Below, piece after piece: positions 39,220 to 46,287 of a stretch of DNA of 54,750 bases (within the stretch, counting starts at the first letter, position 1; every line of letters begins with the position of its first letter). Source of the DNA: a virus. A program made the position numbers and the translations under genes. Where the stretch lies: positions 1 to 54,750 of IMG/VR virus record IMGVR_UViG_3300022924_000002. One strand, written 5' to 3'. The notes under the pieces were generated by a model. That model saw only the letters and a program-made list of their open reading frames with translations, did not search any database and was not told the origin of the DNA.

Positions 39220-39411
39220 ATGAGAAAAGGATATAAGATAATAACCGATTTTAATTATAGTTCATACGAAAATATAATGGTGCAAAATTACCCTGCATTA
39301 AATCAGGTTGAGTTAGTTGGGGTATATGAAGAGGTCTATAAAAAAAATGCTAATCATTTTACGGTAGGTCGTTGGCAGCCCAAAGGCACTAAACAAAACC
39401 GTAAACCATGA
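39220..39411 (+). CDS. Small protein (63 aa)
   Basis: This alpha/beta protein starts MRKGYKIITDFNYSSYE and ends with a basic, disordered tail. It lies 4 bases after the exonuclease-like gene and overlaps the SLOG gene start by 4 bases. The function is unknown. Confidence 0.6.
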   Translation: MRKGYKIITDFNYSSYENIMVQNYPALNQVELVGVYEEVYKKNANHFTVGRWQPKGTKQNRKP

Positions 39412-39854
39412 GCGACCACATCGAAACATTTAATAACCTATTCGAAGCAAATTACGGTGTTAGCCCCGTAGGAAATCGCGTAGCCGTCATAGGTTCTCGT
39501 AATTTCTACGATTATAATTTATTCGCTGCTAAGATAGATTATTTCACTAAAAACATTCCTGATATATATTTCGTAAGCGGTGGCTGTAAAACGGGTGCAG
39601 ATAATTTAATTGAACGGTATTGCAGCGATAATGATTTACCGATACTTATATTTTACCCTAACTATTCGGAATTTGGTAAATCAGCACCCTTGAAGCGTAA
39701 TCAGGAAATAGTAGATAATTCAGATATGCTGATTGCATTTTGGGACGGTGTAAGCCGAGGTACGAAACATACGATTGATTTGGCTGATAAAAAAGGAATA
39801 CCTAATAGAATTGTAAGTATCCCGGTTTATGCGCCGCCAGTACCGGCTCCTTAA
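39408..39854 (+). CDS. SLOG-domain protein (DUF2493-like)
   Basis: This 148-residue Rossmann-like protein has VAVIGSRNF (residues 25-33), FVSGGCKTGADNL (55-67) and AFWDGVSRGTKHTID (110-124), the motifs of the SLOG superfamily (YspA/DUF2493). SLOG domains bind nucleotide ligands and occur in defence and signalling systems. In this early operon it could sense or sequester a nucleotide signal (inference). The final ten residues are a Pro-rich tail. Confidence 0.75.
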   Translation: MSDHIETFNNLFEANYGVSPVGNRVAVIGSRNFYDYNLFAAKIDYFTKNIPDIYFVSGGCKTGADNLIERYCSDNDLPILIFYPNYSEFGKSAPLKRNQEIVDNSDMLIAFWDGVSRGTKHTIDLADKKGIPNRIVSIPVYAPPVPAP

Positions 39855-39929
39855 TGGGTTAAATATACTAACGGAAACAAATTATAAAAAAAACAACAAT
39901 TTAAATCCGGCGGGATAACGCATAAAATT

Positions 39930-40433
39930 ATGGAGGTTACAGGTAGAATAAAGATGCTTACAGAAACCGCCGCGTTCGGCACTAATGGTTTTGAAAAAAG
40001 AGAATGTGTTGTTACAACGGATGAGCAATACCCTCAACATATTTTAATAGAATTTACGCAGGGTAAATGCGAATTACTTAACGGTTACGCTGTTGGTCAG
40101 CCCGTAAAGGTTTCGATAAATTTACGAGGACGTGAGTGGATAAATCCACAAGGAGAAACTAAATACTTTAATTCCATACAAGGCTGGCGTGTTGAGGCTG
40201 GAAATGCCGTTGCAGGTTCTGCAGCACCACAATCGCCTGCTACACCCGCTGCCCCTTCAGTACGCGCTGCCGCACCACCGAAAACATATAAACATACCGA
40301 TGCAACAATACCGTTAGATAGGTATTTGGCAACGCCAGGGTGGACGTATGATGTTTTGGTTGCTCAGGGTAAAGGGGTGTGGGAGGCAGGCGCTACTGCT
40401 GCTAACGATGATGATTCAGATTTGCCTTTTTAA
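39930..40433 (+). CDS. SSB-like protein (DUF3127)
   Basis: The N-terminal OB-fold-like domain carries the DUF3127 features: GFEKRECVVTTDEQYPQHI, then VSINLRGREWINPQG and a YFNSIQGWRVE strand. A Pro/Ala-rich linker and the acidic end NDDDSDLPF, like the partner-binding tip of bacterial SSB, follow. The protein should coat ssDNA and recruit RecT and repair factors. It lies between the SLOG and HNH genes in the recombination operon. Confidence 0.85.
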   Translation: MEVTGRIKMLTETAAFGTNGFEKRECVVTTDEQYPQHILIEFTQGKCELLNGYAVGQPVKVSINLRGREWINPQGETKYFNSIQGWRVEAGNAVAGSAAPQSPATPAAPSVRAAAPPKTYKHTDATIPLDRYLATPGWTYDVLVAQGKGVWEAGATAANDDDSDLPF

Positions 40434-40482
40434 AATGGTAGTTAAATAAGTGTTAAATTAATCAACCTTTCTAAGTAAAGCA

Positions 40483-40490
40483 TATCTTTG
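40483..40490 (+). promoter_or_regulatory. Possible promoter of the HNH gene
   Basis: TATCTTTG matches the -7 box, 17 bases upstream of the ATG at 40508. A -33 TTG is not clear. Together with the flanking gene order it suggests the HNH gene is an insertion with its own promoter. Confidence 0.4.
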
Positions 40491-40507
40491 TATAAAATAT
40501 AAAATAT

Positions 40508-41002
40508 ATGAAGATATGCTTTAAATGCAACTTAGAGTTACCGTTAAGTGATTTCTATAAGCACGCACAAATGAAAGATGGTTACTTGGGTAAATGCAAA
40601 AGCTGTACTAAAAAAGACAGTTCAATTACCGAGGCTAAAATAAGATCTACACCTGAAGGACTTGAAAAAGACAGGCAAAGACATCGTGATAAATATGTTA
40701 AATTAAATTACAAGGAAAAGCAAAAAATATGGAATAAGGACAAGCCTTGGACTAAAAACCCTATATTAAAAAACTTGCATAGAGATTTTAAAGTACCTAA
40801 AGGCTTTGAATTACATCATTGGAGTTATGAAGACGAATATCTTAAGGATGTATTTTTAATGAGTGTTTCAGAACATAAAAAAGCTCATTCATTTTTGACC
40901 ATAGATTTAGAAAATAAAATATTTAAAACTGATACAGGGGAATTACTAACAACAAAATTAGATCATTTACAATACCTCATTTATAAGGGGGTTAAATTTT
41001 AA
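40508..41002 (+). CDS. HNH endonuclease-like protein with zinc ribbon (164 aa)
   Basis: An N-terminal zinc ribbon ([17 protein letters not shown], then CKSC) is followed by a linker and an HNH-like core [17 protein letters not shown] with a later SEHKKAHSF. The H-H and H-x3-H residues fit a His-Me finger nuclease. It is probably a homing-type endonuclease inserted between the SSB-like and RecT genes, which are adjacent in many phages. Cleavage specificity is unknown. Confidence 0.72.
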   Translation: MKICFKCNLELPLSDFYKHAQMKDGYLGKCKSCTKKDSSITEAKIRSTPEGLEKDRQRHRDKYVKLNYKEKQKIWNKDKPWTKNPILKNLHRDFKVPKGFELHHWSYEDEYLKDVFLMSVSEHKKAHSFLTIDLENKIFKTDTGELLTTKLDHLQYLIYKGVKF

Positions 41003-41012
41003 AAACAAAACA

Positions 41013-41759
41013 ATGAGTACAGATATTACAACCCAAAACAGCGGTCTATCCGTTTTTAACGATGCTCACGCATTCGAACAGGCGCAGCGTATGGCTGCCC
41101 CTCTTGCGCAATCGAGCATGATACCTAATGATTATAAAAATAACCTGCCTAACGTGCTTGTGGCTATGGAAATGGCACACCGTTTAAATCAGTCGGTTTT
41201 AATGGTTATGCAAAATACCAGTATCATACATGGTAAGCCAGGACTTGACGCTAAATTTATCATCGCACTTATAAACGCATCTAAACGTTATGCCGAACCT
41301 TTAGATTTCGATATTACGGGCGCAGGCGATACACTTGCATGCAGTGCGTTCACGTACAAAAAAGACGGTGTTAAAATATCGGGACCAGAAGTAACTATGA
41401 AAATGGCTATTTCCGAAGGGTGGACTACTAAAAATGGTTCTAAATGGAAAACGATGCCGGAATTAATGATACGCTATCGTGCCGCAACATTTTTCAGCCG
41501 TATCTATTGCCCCGATATAACGATGGGTATGCAAACTGCCGACGAGATAACCGATATAGGGTATACCGAGGAAATATCGAATACTGCTATTGAAAAAATA
41601 AACGAACTTGTTAAGCAGCCTGTAAAAGAAACACACGATTATGAGGTTGTAGAACCTGAAACGGTATCGTCGGAGCCAGTACATGAAGTTGAAACGCCGC
41701 CTGCGCCCGAACCGTTAACCCCTGCAGTTCCTGAATTACCATCGGACGATATTTTTTAG
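41013..41759 (+). CDS. recT: RecT-family recombinase
   Basis: The 248-residue single-strand annealing protein has MIPNDYKNNLPNVLVAMEMA, then the RecT pattern GKPGLDAKFIIALIN and MIRYRAATFFSRIYCPDI with the WTTKNGSKWKTMPELM loop. The C-terminal third is acidic and proline-rich. It anneals complementary strands during recombination of phage DNA. The adjacent exonuclease relative lacks catalytic residues, so the partner nuclease may be the VRR-NUC, the DnaQ-like exonuclease, or a host enzyme. Confidence 0.88.
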   Translation: MSTDITTQNSGLSVFNDAHAFEQAQRMAAPLAQSSMIPNDYKNNLPNVLVAMEMAHRLNQSVLMVMQNTSIIHGKPGLDAKFIIALINASKRYAEPLDFDITGAGDTLACSAFTYKKDGVKISGPEVTMKMAISEGWTTKNGSKWKTMPELMIRYRAATFFSRIYCPDITMGMQTADEITDIGYTEEISNTAIEKINELVKQPVKETHDYEVVEPETVSSEPVHEVETPPAPEPLTPAVPELPSDDIF

Positions 41760-41788
41760 TATATTTGCCGTATCATAATTTATTTTTT

Positions 41789-41843
41789 ACCCAATTCACT
41801 GTATCGCGGCTAACCATGCCCTTATACATGAATTGGGTTTTTT
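41789..41843 (+). terminator. Rho-independent terminator of the recombination operon
   Basis: ACCCAATTCA (41789-41798) pairs with TGAATTGGGT (41829-41838), a 10-base perfect stem with a 30-base loop, followed by six T. Confidence 0.75.
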
Positions 41844-41847
41844 AATG

Positions 41848-41878
41848 CAAAACCCGACAACAATTCAATGTGCCGGGC
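41848..41878 (-). terminator. Terminator at the end of the lysis genes
   Basis: On the minus strand CCCG pairs with CGGG around a bulged ACA/TGT extension and is followed by TTTTG. It sits about 30 bases past the endolysin stop at 41909 and would end the minus-strand lysis transcript. Confidence 0.45.
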
Positions 41879-41908
41879 TTCGAAACTAATTCCGTGTGGA
41901 ATCAATGT

Positions 41909-42457
41909 TTATATTTTAGCGTACACAATATCATTATCCCTAAACAATTTACCGGCATTAATAGTATTCTGCAATCCTTGCCAATTGTAACCGAAAGTTT
42001 TTTCTAAATGTGGTGGATCATTTTTACCCGCTGACCAGTCGCCGCCCCAAACCCAGCCTATAGATTTAAAATAATTTATAACTTCCATCCAGTCTGATGT
42101 TCCGTCTTTATCAAAATCAGTTTTAGTGTCCCATGATGCTGTTTCAAAAACACCATCATTGTTTTTGTCTACTAATAGCACAATATCAAATGCAAGACCA
42201 TAATTATGTATAGACTGACCGCCTTTAGCCCATGTAACAATACCTAATCGTTTACCTGCTGAATTGTATATTTTAGTCCTGCCTTCGGCATAAATATCGT
42301 CTTGCTCTTTTAACGTTCTGTAAGTATATGCAAAACGTAATCTAACGCCTTTTCCGAGTAGTTTCTCGTTAACATACCTGTATGCCTGTAAAACTTCATT
42401 GCGTACCTTAGGATGCAGTTTCTGTATTCGCTGTATGGTAATTAAATCATCTGCCAT
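41909..42457 (-). CDS. Endolysin, M15-family peptidase
   Basis: The 182-residue D,D/L,D-peptidase-type endolysin has the M15 zinc motif SIHNYGLAFD (His84, Asp91) and the closing DPPHLEK (His150), with GWVWGGDW before it. It should cut the peptide cross-links of peptidoglycan. An insertion between the motifs has two DxDxDG-type loops (D97-N99-D101 and D114-D116-D118) like calcium-binding EF-hand loops. It has no signal peptide, so it depends on a holin. It follows the spanin-like and small membrane genes. Confidence 0.88.
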   Translation of the reverse strand: MADDLITIQRIQKLHPKVRNEVLQAYRYVNEKLLGKGVRLRFAYTYRTLKEQDDIYAEGRTKIYNSAGKRLGIVTWAKGGQSIHNYGLAFDIVLLVDKNNDGVFETASWDTKTDFDKDGTSDWMEVINYFKSIGWVWGGDWSAGKNDPPHLEKTFGYNWQGLQNTINAGKLFRDNDIVYAKI

Positions 42458-42486
42458 GATATATTATTTTAAGTAAAGGTAATAAA

Positions 42487-42509
42487 AAACCCCGGTACGA
42501 GCGGGGTTT
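42487..42509 (-). terminator. Terminator in the endolysin leader
   Basis: AAACCCC (42487-42493) pairs with GGGGTTT (42503-42509). On the minus strand it is followed by TTTTTTATT. It lies between the 104-residue gene and the endolysin, downstream of a TATATTTG box at 42575-42582, so it can act as a terminator or attenuator that limits endolysin transcription. Confidence 0.65.
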
Positions 42510-42574
42510 AATTATTTTGCCGGGGAGCTAAATAAATTTAAGATAAAGATTATCTCATTTCATTTTTAATACAA

Positions 42575-42582
42575 CAAATATA
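42575..42582 (-). promoter_or_regulatory. Possible endolysin promoter -7 box
   Basis: A minus-strand TATATTTG lies 118 bases before the endolysin ATG, in the gap after the 104-residue gene. A -33 TTG is not visible. Confidence 0.35.
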
Positions 42583-42590
42583 ATAAAATA

Positions 42591-42905
42591 TTAATCGTTT
42601 TTACCAGCTAAATTCTCCAACGTCTTAAACGCCTCGTCCGTTTTACGTTCTGCTCTGTGTTGTTCAGCGTTTTTCATTGCCTGTATAGCTTTTAATTTAG
42701 CTTTATCAACAATAACATTAGTTTCTTTAAGCTGCTGCAGAACTTTATCGGACGGCATCGTTTCCGGCAACACAAACATAGAGCTATCTACAGGAACGTC
42801 ACGACTTACGGTTATTTTACCAATACTATCATTTACAGGTTTATCCTGCTTAACTGTTGAGCTTCCAAAAAACATGAATAACCCTAAAAATAATAAATGT
42901 TTCAT
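42591..42905 (-). CDS. Secreted protein, spanin-like position (104 aa)
   Basis: A short signal peptide (MKHLLFLGLFMFFGSS, no Cys lipobox) is followed by a mostly helical, charged mature region. It sits in the lysis block next to the coiled-coil membrane protein, so a role in outer-membrane disruption is plausible, though it lacks the lipobox of a typical o-spanin. Confidence 0.6.
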   Translation of the reverse strand: MKHLLFLGLFMFFGSSTVKQDKPVNDSIGKITVSRDVPVDSSMFVLPETMPSDKVLQQLKETNVIVDKAKLKAIQAMKNAEQHRAERKTDEAFKTLENLAGKND

Positions 42906-42908
42906 GTC

Positions 42909-43316
42909 TTAATTTTTTTGTATTTGTATCGTTTTCTGCAAAATAATATCTGTTTGTTTAACGCCCCTGCGCAACTGGTTTAATTCCGATTGCATTTCTG
43001 CGGCACGCTGTTCATCCCTTTGACGTTGCTGTTCCTTGTACTCGCTCAATAAGCCGTTTAGCCTGTCAACTATTTTAATTTTATCTGCTGCACAATCTTT
43101 CAGACTACTAATGTACTGATTACGTTCTTGTTCACGTTTTATTTCAGATATATTTAACGCCAATTCCAATTCCTTAACACGATTACGGGCGTAATTATCT
43201 CTTGATTCGTAAAAAATAATGATAGCGAAAGGCAAAGCAACCATGAATGCACCCGCACGTTTGGCGGCAGGCAGTTTCATTATTTCCCTGAATAATTCTA
43301 TAAAAGTCTTTTGCAT
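42909..43316 (-). CDS. Inner-membrane spanin-like protein (135 aa)
   Basis: A short basic N-terminus and a transmembrane segment at residues 22-36 (GAFMVALPFAIIIFY) are followed by a long periplasmic coiled coil (residues 45-130, with the AEMQSELNQLRRG heptads). The i-spanin (Rz-like) topology is clear. It lies in the lysis block, next to a secreted protein and small holin candidates. Confidence 0.72.
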   Translation of the reverse strand: MQKTFIELFREIMKLPAAKRAGAFMVALPFAIIIFYESRDNYARNRVKELELALNISEIKREQERNQYISSLKDCAADKIKIVDRLNGLLSEYKEQQRQRDEQRAAEMQSELNQLRRGVKQTDIILQKTIQIQKN

Positions 43317-43340
43317 AGTTCAAAAATACGCAAAAACACT

Positions 43341-43742
43341 TTATTTATTGTTATACTGTTTGGTAAGTTGGTATAAAGACAGTATTGTAAATAGCAAATC
43401 TACAATTACAGATAAGCCTACAAAATAAATGTCTACATCCCAATTGGATATTTTATAAACAGAGTTTAGAACTAATAAAGCTGTTATACAGTAAAATGAT
43501 AGCCATTGATAAAAATTCCAGTCTTTACACGTGGTCAACAAAACCAGTAATGTTATAAATCCAACTTTAGATATTTGCGCACTCAATAAATCAACGACTG
43601 TTAACCATTCAGGTTCAGGATAACCAAAAACATAACGGGCGGTTGCGGCTATTCCTAAAACATGAAACTCCATTAATACTAAAGGGGCGTACTTAGTATA
43701 TTTACCAAGCACACCCCCTAAATATTTTATTTTATCCTGCAT
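43341..43742 (-). CDS. Multi-pass membrane protein, holin candidate (133 aa)
   Basis: Three to four hydrophobic segments are seen: around residues 18-38, 58-70 (GFITLLVLLTT), 75-92 and 105-122 (FVGLSVIVDLLFTILSLY). The size and location beside spanin and endolysin genes fit a holin or lysis regulator. No named holin family is recognised. Confidence 0.6.
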   Translation of the reverse strand: MQDKIKYLGGVLGKYTKYAPLVLMEFHVLGIAATARYVFGYPEPEWLTVVDLLSAQISKVGFITLLVLLTTCKDWNFYQWLSFYCITALLVLNSVYKISNWDVDIYFVGLSVIVDLLFTILSLYQLTKQYNNK

Positions 43743-43997
43743 TTAATAACGAGGAAACATTTTCCTGTCTTTACGCACCGGGTAACTACCATCGGCACCT
43801 ATATAGGTTACTAATCCTGTTTTAGCTATATCAGCATCTTGTAAAACAAAAGGCTCTGTTGTGTAAGGTGCTGAAACATCTGTGTAAGTTAGATAAATTG
43901 GTGTAGGCTGCTCATCAAGAAAGAAAGCCACCTCTAAGCCGTCTTTAGCTAATTTGTAAGCTGATTTTTTACTGATTTTTAAAACATCGTTAGGCAT
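43743..43997 (-). CDS. Hypothetical protein in the lysis block (84 aa)
   Basis: This soluble beta-rich protein begins MPNDVLKISKKSAYKLAKDG and has no signal or membrane segment. It overlaps the 60-residue membrane gene by 8 bases and ends at the base before the holin-candidate start. The function is unknown. Confidence 0.6.
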   Translation of the reverse strand: MPNDVLKISKKSAYKLAKDGLEVAFFLDEQPTPIYLTYTDVSAPYTTEPFVLQDADIAKTGLVTYIGADGSYPVRKDRKMFPRY

Positions 43998-44172
43998 AAA
44001 TAATATAGTATAAAATTAAAAATATTGTTACAGTAAATACAGGTGCAAATATCATAAATGCATAAGCAAATTTTCTATTCAACTCAAGGTAGTCTGTAAT
44101 GTTAGTTATAACGTTTTGGGTGCTTAACGCTATCAGTTTTTCGCGCATAGTTTTTAGTTTCTTTATTTTCAT
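43990..44172 (-). CDS. Single-pass membrane protein (60 aa)
   Basis: A basic N-terminal half is followed by a C-terminal transmembrane helix (FAYAFMIFAPVFTVTIFLIL). The N-terminal coding part overlaps the lipoprotein gene at 44102-44254 in another frame; a shorter start at Met9 (44148) is possible. It resembles small class III holin or antiholin proteins, without family proof. Confidence 0.5.
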   Translation of the reverse strand: MKIKKLKTMREKLIALSTQNVITNITDYLELNRKFAYAFMIFAPVFTVTIFLILYYIIYA

Positions 44173-44254
44173 TTATAAAGTGGCATCCACTTGACCAAAT
44201 AATCACTACGAATGCCGCGATGCAAATATAGCAGAAACGTTTAAAGTTTTTCAT
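44102..44254 (-). CDS. Small lipoprotein, o-spanin candidate (50 aa)
   Basis: The signal MKNFKRFCYICIAAFVVIIW ends in a lipobox SSGC, giving a 27-residue basic mature lipopeptide starting CHFINENKE. It starts by ATGA overlap with the 74-residue holin-like gene and ends inside the coding region of the next membrane gene. The size and overlap recall Rz1-type o-spanins. The overlap start, lipobox and lysis context together make coding likely. Confidence 0.6.
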   Translation of the reverse strand: MKNFKRFCYICIAAFVVIIWSSGCHFINENKETKNYARKTDSVKHPKRYN

Positions 44255-44475
44255 TGTTTTTTAGCCAAATCAGAAATAGTTTCGTCTTTCTTACTTGTGC
44301 CTGTAGATGCACCAAAGTAATAACCCACAACGTTACCGGTTAAACCTACAATAGCAATCAATACCTGATCGTTAGGCTTTGTGTGACTGAATTGATTTAC
44401 AAAGTAGTACGTAAACCCAAGTAGTACTATAACTATCGCTAAAAGCGGCTTAATGTTGTCCTGTAGCCATTTCAT
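44251..44475 (-). CDS. Small two-helix membrane protein, holin candidate (74 aa)
   Basis: Two hydrophobic segments (residues 10-26 PLLAIVIVLLGFTYYFV and 38-54 VLIAIVGLTGNVVGYYF) are followed by a GASTGTSKKDETI end that is common in Bacteroidota phage holin-like proteins. With the spanin-like and endolysin genes in the same block it is the best holin candidate. Confidence 0.65.
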   Translation of the reverse strand: MKWLQDNIKPLLAIVIVLLGFTYYFVNQFSHTKPNDQVLIAIVGLTGNVVGYYFGASTGTSKKDETISDLAKKQ

Positions 44476-44495
44476 AAGTATTAATTTTAATTAAA

Positions 44496-44503
44496 CAAAG
44501 ATA
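44496..44503 (-). promoter_or_regulatory. Possible lysis-block promoter -7 box
   Basis: A minus-strand TATCTTTG box lies 21 bases before the ATG at 44475, immediately after the terminator at 44505-44532. No -33 TTG is clear at the usual distance. Confidence 0.35.
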
Positions 44504-44504
44504 A

Positions 44505-44532
44505 CAAAAAACCAACCCGTTAAGAGTTGGTT
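44505..44532 (-). terminator. Terminator between the fibre and lysis transcripts
   Basis: AACCAAC and GTTGGTT (44510-44516 and 44526-44532) form a stem that on the minus strand is followed by six T. It ends the fibre-region transcript (through 44553) and separates it from the lysis genes. Confidence 0.75.
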
Positions 44533-44552
44533 AGTGTTTATTTAATTGCATG

Positions 44553-45005
44553 CTATTTCTTTTTGAATACTAATTTACCTAAATGTACAAGAAAACCCAA
44601 ACCAAAAGATACTCCAGCTAATATAGCTATCTCGATTATTTTAGCATACAGCGTATTATTTTCTTTTTTAAGAAGTAATAATACGGCTGCTATTACAAGA
44701 GCTACTACTCCACCGAATAAACTGTACCATACTTCTTTATCGTCTGGCATCTCACGATACTTAACTCTTTGGTATTCGTTCCAGTAAGACTGAATCCAAA
44801 ATGAAGCGGCTAACCCTATAAAACTACCTATGACATAAGCAATCCAGTAATTACCGACAAAAGGTTCAGATTTAGGCCATGCAGCGCAAATTAGAAGAAA
44901 AATAATCAACGGTAAACACGCTAAAGCCCCACCCGTAAACATATTCTTGTAATAACGTTTTTTCCAAAAATTATCAAAAAACCCTTCTTTTTTAATTGTA
45001 CTCAT
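44553..45005 (-). CDS. Four-helix membrane protein (150 aa)
   Basis: Four hydrophobic segments are present (about residues 26-42, 53-69, 96-112 and 124-140), with a basic N-terminus and a final KKK. It lies between the fibre genes and the lysis block. It could be a lysis component or an envelope protein; no family is recognised. Confidence 0.6.
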   Translation of the reverse strand: MSTIKKEGFFDNFWKKRYYKNMFTGGALACLPLIIFLLICAAWPKSEPFVGNYWIAYVIGSFIGLAASFWIQSYWNEYQRVKYREMPDDKEVWYSLFGGVVALVIAAVLLLLKKENNTLYAKIIEIAILAGVSFGLGFLVHLGKLVFKKK

Positions 45006-45010
45006 AATAT

Positions 45011-45820
45011 TTAATTTATAGTTACTTCTTGTCCATTTGCAAATGTAGCACTTCCGCCACCTGTTACAACACTCCTTATACGATAATAATAGTTAGCCGG
45101 AATATATCCTTGTATATTATTTGTTTGGCTTTTAGTAATAGCTACAGCAACAGCTACACCATCGCTAAAACCAGCCTGGCTTATAGTTGTCCATGTTGTA
45201 TTATTTGGGCTTATTTCTAAATATACGTTACTTGCACCGTTTAGCGTTAGTAACGTTAGAGCTACTGTATGCGTTATGCTGTATGATACCCATGTTGGTT
45301 TATTCGCTGATAATATCGCTCCTGCGGCATTTAATATTCTTGCAGGCGTATTACTATACGTTGGTGCTATAGGTGTAAATGTATAATTAGGAATGTTTAA
45401 AATACCTGTACTCGAATTATAAACAGCCGCGCCTGATACACCTGTAGTGGTTAAACTTATAGAATTACGGGCGCGCGTGTCGGTATAATTATCTATGGTT
45501 GGTTTATTTGTTAAATCCACGTACGAACCCGAAAATAGTACGGGCTTTCCTGTTATACTTACCCACGATTGAGCCGGTACAGTTGTTAAATATCCCGCCC
45601 CATTTGTTAACTGATTATTATTTACAGGCACATCACTAACTTTAGCTAATGCATCCAAGGCATACCCTGAATACTGCATACTATTGGCGTTATAAATAAC
45701 TACATTATCATTTGGCGCAACATTAAATAACTCAAATGGTTTGTTTCCTGCTGAAAACATAAAAATAATTAAAAATCCTAAGCAGCCAAATAATGCTGCT
45801 ACTCCTATTATATTTTTCAT
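45011..45820 (-). CDS. Tail fibre-like protein with N-terminal membrane/signal segment (269 aa)
   Basis: After an N-terminal hydrophobic segment (residues 5-23, IGVAALFGCLGFLIIFMF), the protein has fibre-type repeats: WVSITGKPVLFSGSYVDLTN, a TNKPTIDNYTDTRARNSI linker and a beta-rich C-terminal domain (from about residue 165). The ITGKP-FSGSY-DLTNKP pattern is a marker of Bacteroidota phage tail fibres. A hydrophobic anchor on a virion fibre is unusual and is shared with the next genes. Confidence 0.7.
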   Translation of the reverse strand: MKNIIGVAALFGCLGFLIIFMFSAGNKPFELFNVAPNDNVVIYNANSMQYSGYALDALAKVSDVPVNNNQLTNGAGYLTTVPAQSWVSITGKPVLFSGSYVDLTNKPTIDNYTDTRARNSISLTTTGVSGAAVYNSSTGILNIPNYTFTPIAPTYSNTPARILNAAGAILSANKPTWVSYSITHTVALTLLTLNGASNVYLEISPNNTTWTTISQAGFSDGVAVAVAITKSQTNNIQGYIPANYYYRIRSVVTGGGSATFANGQEVTIN

Positions 45821-45822
45821 AA

Positions 45823-46287
45823 TTATGGTTGATTATCGGTTGAAAATGAACGCCTCCATTTTGTTGGGGTTATTTTTATATACGTTACTGATGCGCCGGT
45901 AAAGTTAGGGTATGGCGTATTAGGACAAAACAATTGAAACGGTGGCACTACATCTCCGTAATAGTAATTGAGTTGTGTGTCTGTTTTTAAAACTGTAAAA
46001 TGAGGATTTACAAAAGACTGCTGTCCAATTTCTATAGTTTGAAAATCATTGAACGTATAGCATTCCTCAAGCTGCGCTGTATTTCCTGATTCATACCACT
46101 TCTGTGTTGTGGTGTTAAATTTAGGGAAACATCTTAAAAGATCGAAAGGTACTGTAGTGTAACACCCAGAAGTAGGCGAGGTGTACGAATACCCTATAAA
46201 ATCAAAGGTGCTACAGTCATAAGTTAAGAAGCTTTGCGCACTTAAACTCGTTGTAATTAAAATTAATAGTAAGGCGATTTTTTTCAT
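45823..46287 (-). CDS. Secreted fibre-region protein (154 aa)
   Basis: A clear signal peptide (MKKIALLLILITTSLSAQS, probable cleavage after SAQ) precedes a Cys/Thr/Tyr-rich mature region beginning FLTYDC. There are five or six cysteines in the mature part, which could form disulphides outside the cytoplasm. Its stop and start are coupled to both neighbours. It lies within the fibre block. Confidence 0.65.
   Translation of the reverse strand: MKKIALLLILITTSLSAQSFLTYDCSTFDFIGYSYTSPTSGCYTTVPFDLLRCFPKFNTTTQKWYESGNTAQLEECYTFNDFQTIEIGQQSFVNPHFTVLKTDTQLNYYYGDVVPPFQLFCPNTPYPNFTGASVTYIKITPTKWRRSFSTDNQP

Noticed and set aside
41760-41843. Second small RNA gene from a TATATTTG box (41760-41767) to the terminator at 41789-41843
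   Set aside because: There is no -33 TTG, and the box lies at the end of the recT gene whose transcript needs that terminator anyway.
44223-44230. TATATTTG promoter box inside the 50-residue lipoprotein gene
   Set aside because: It has no -33 element at the right distance and codes for conserved-looking signal peptide residues; probably chance.
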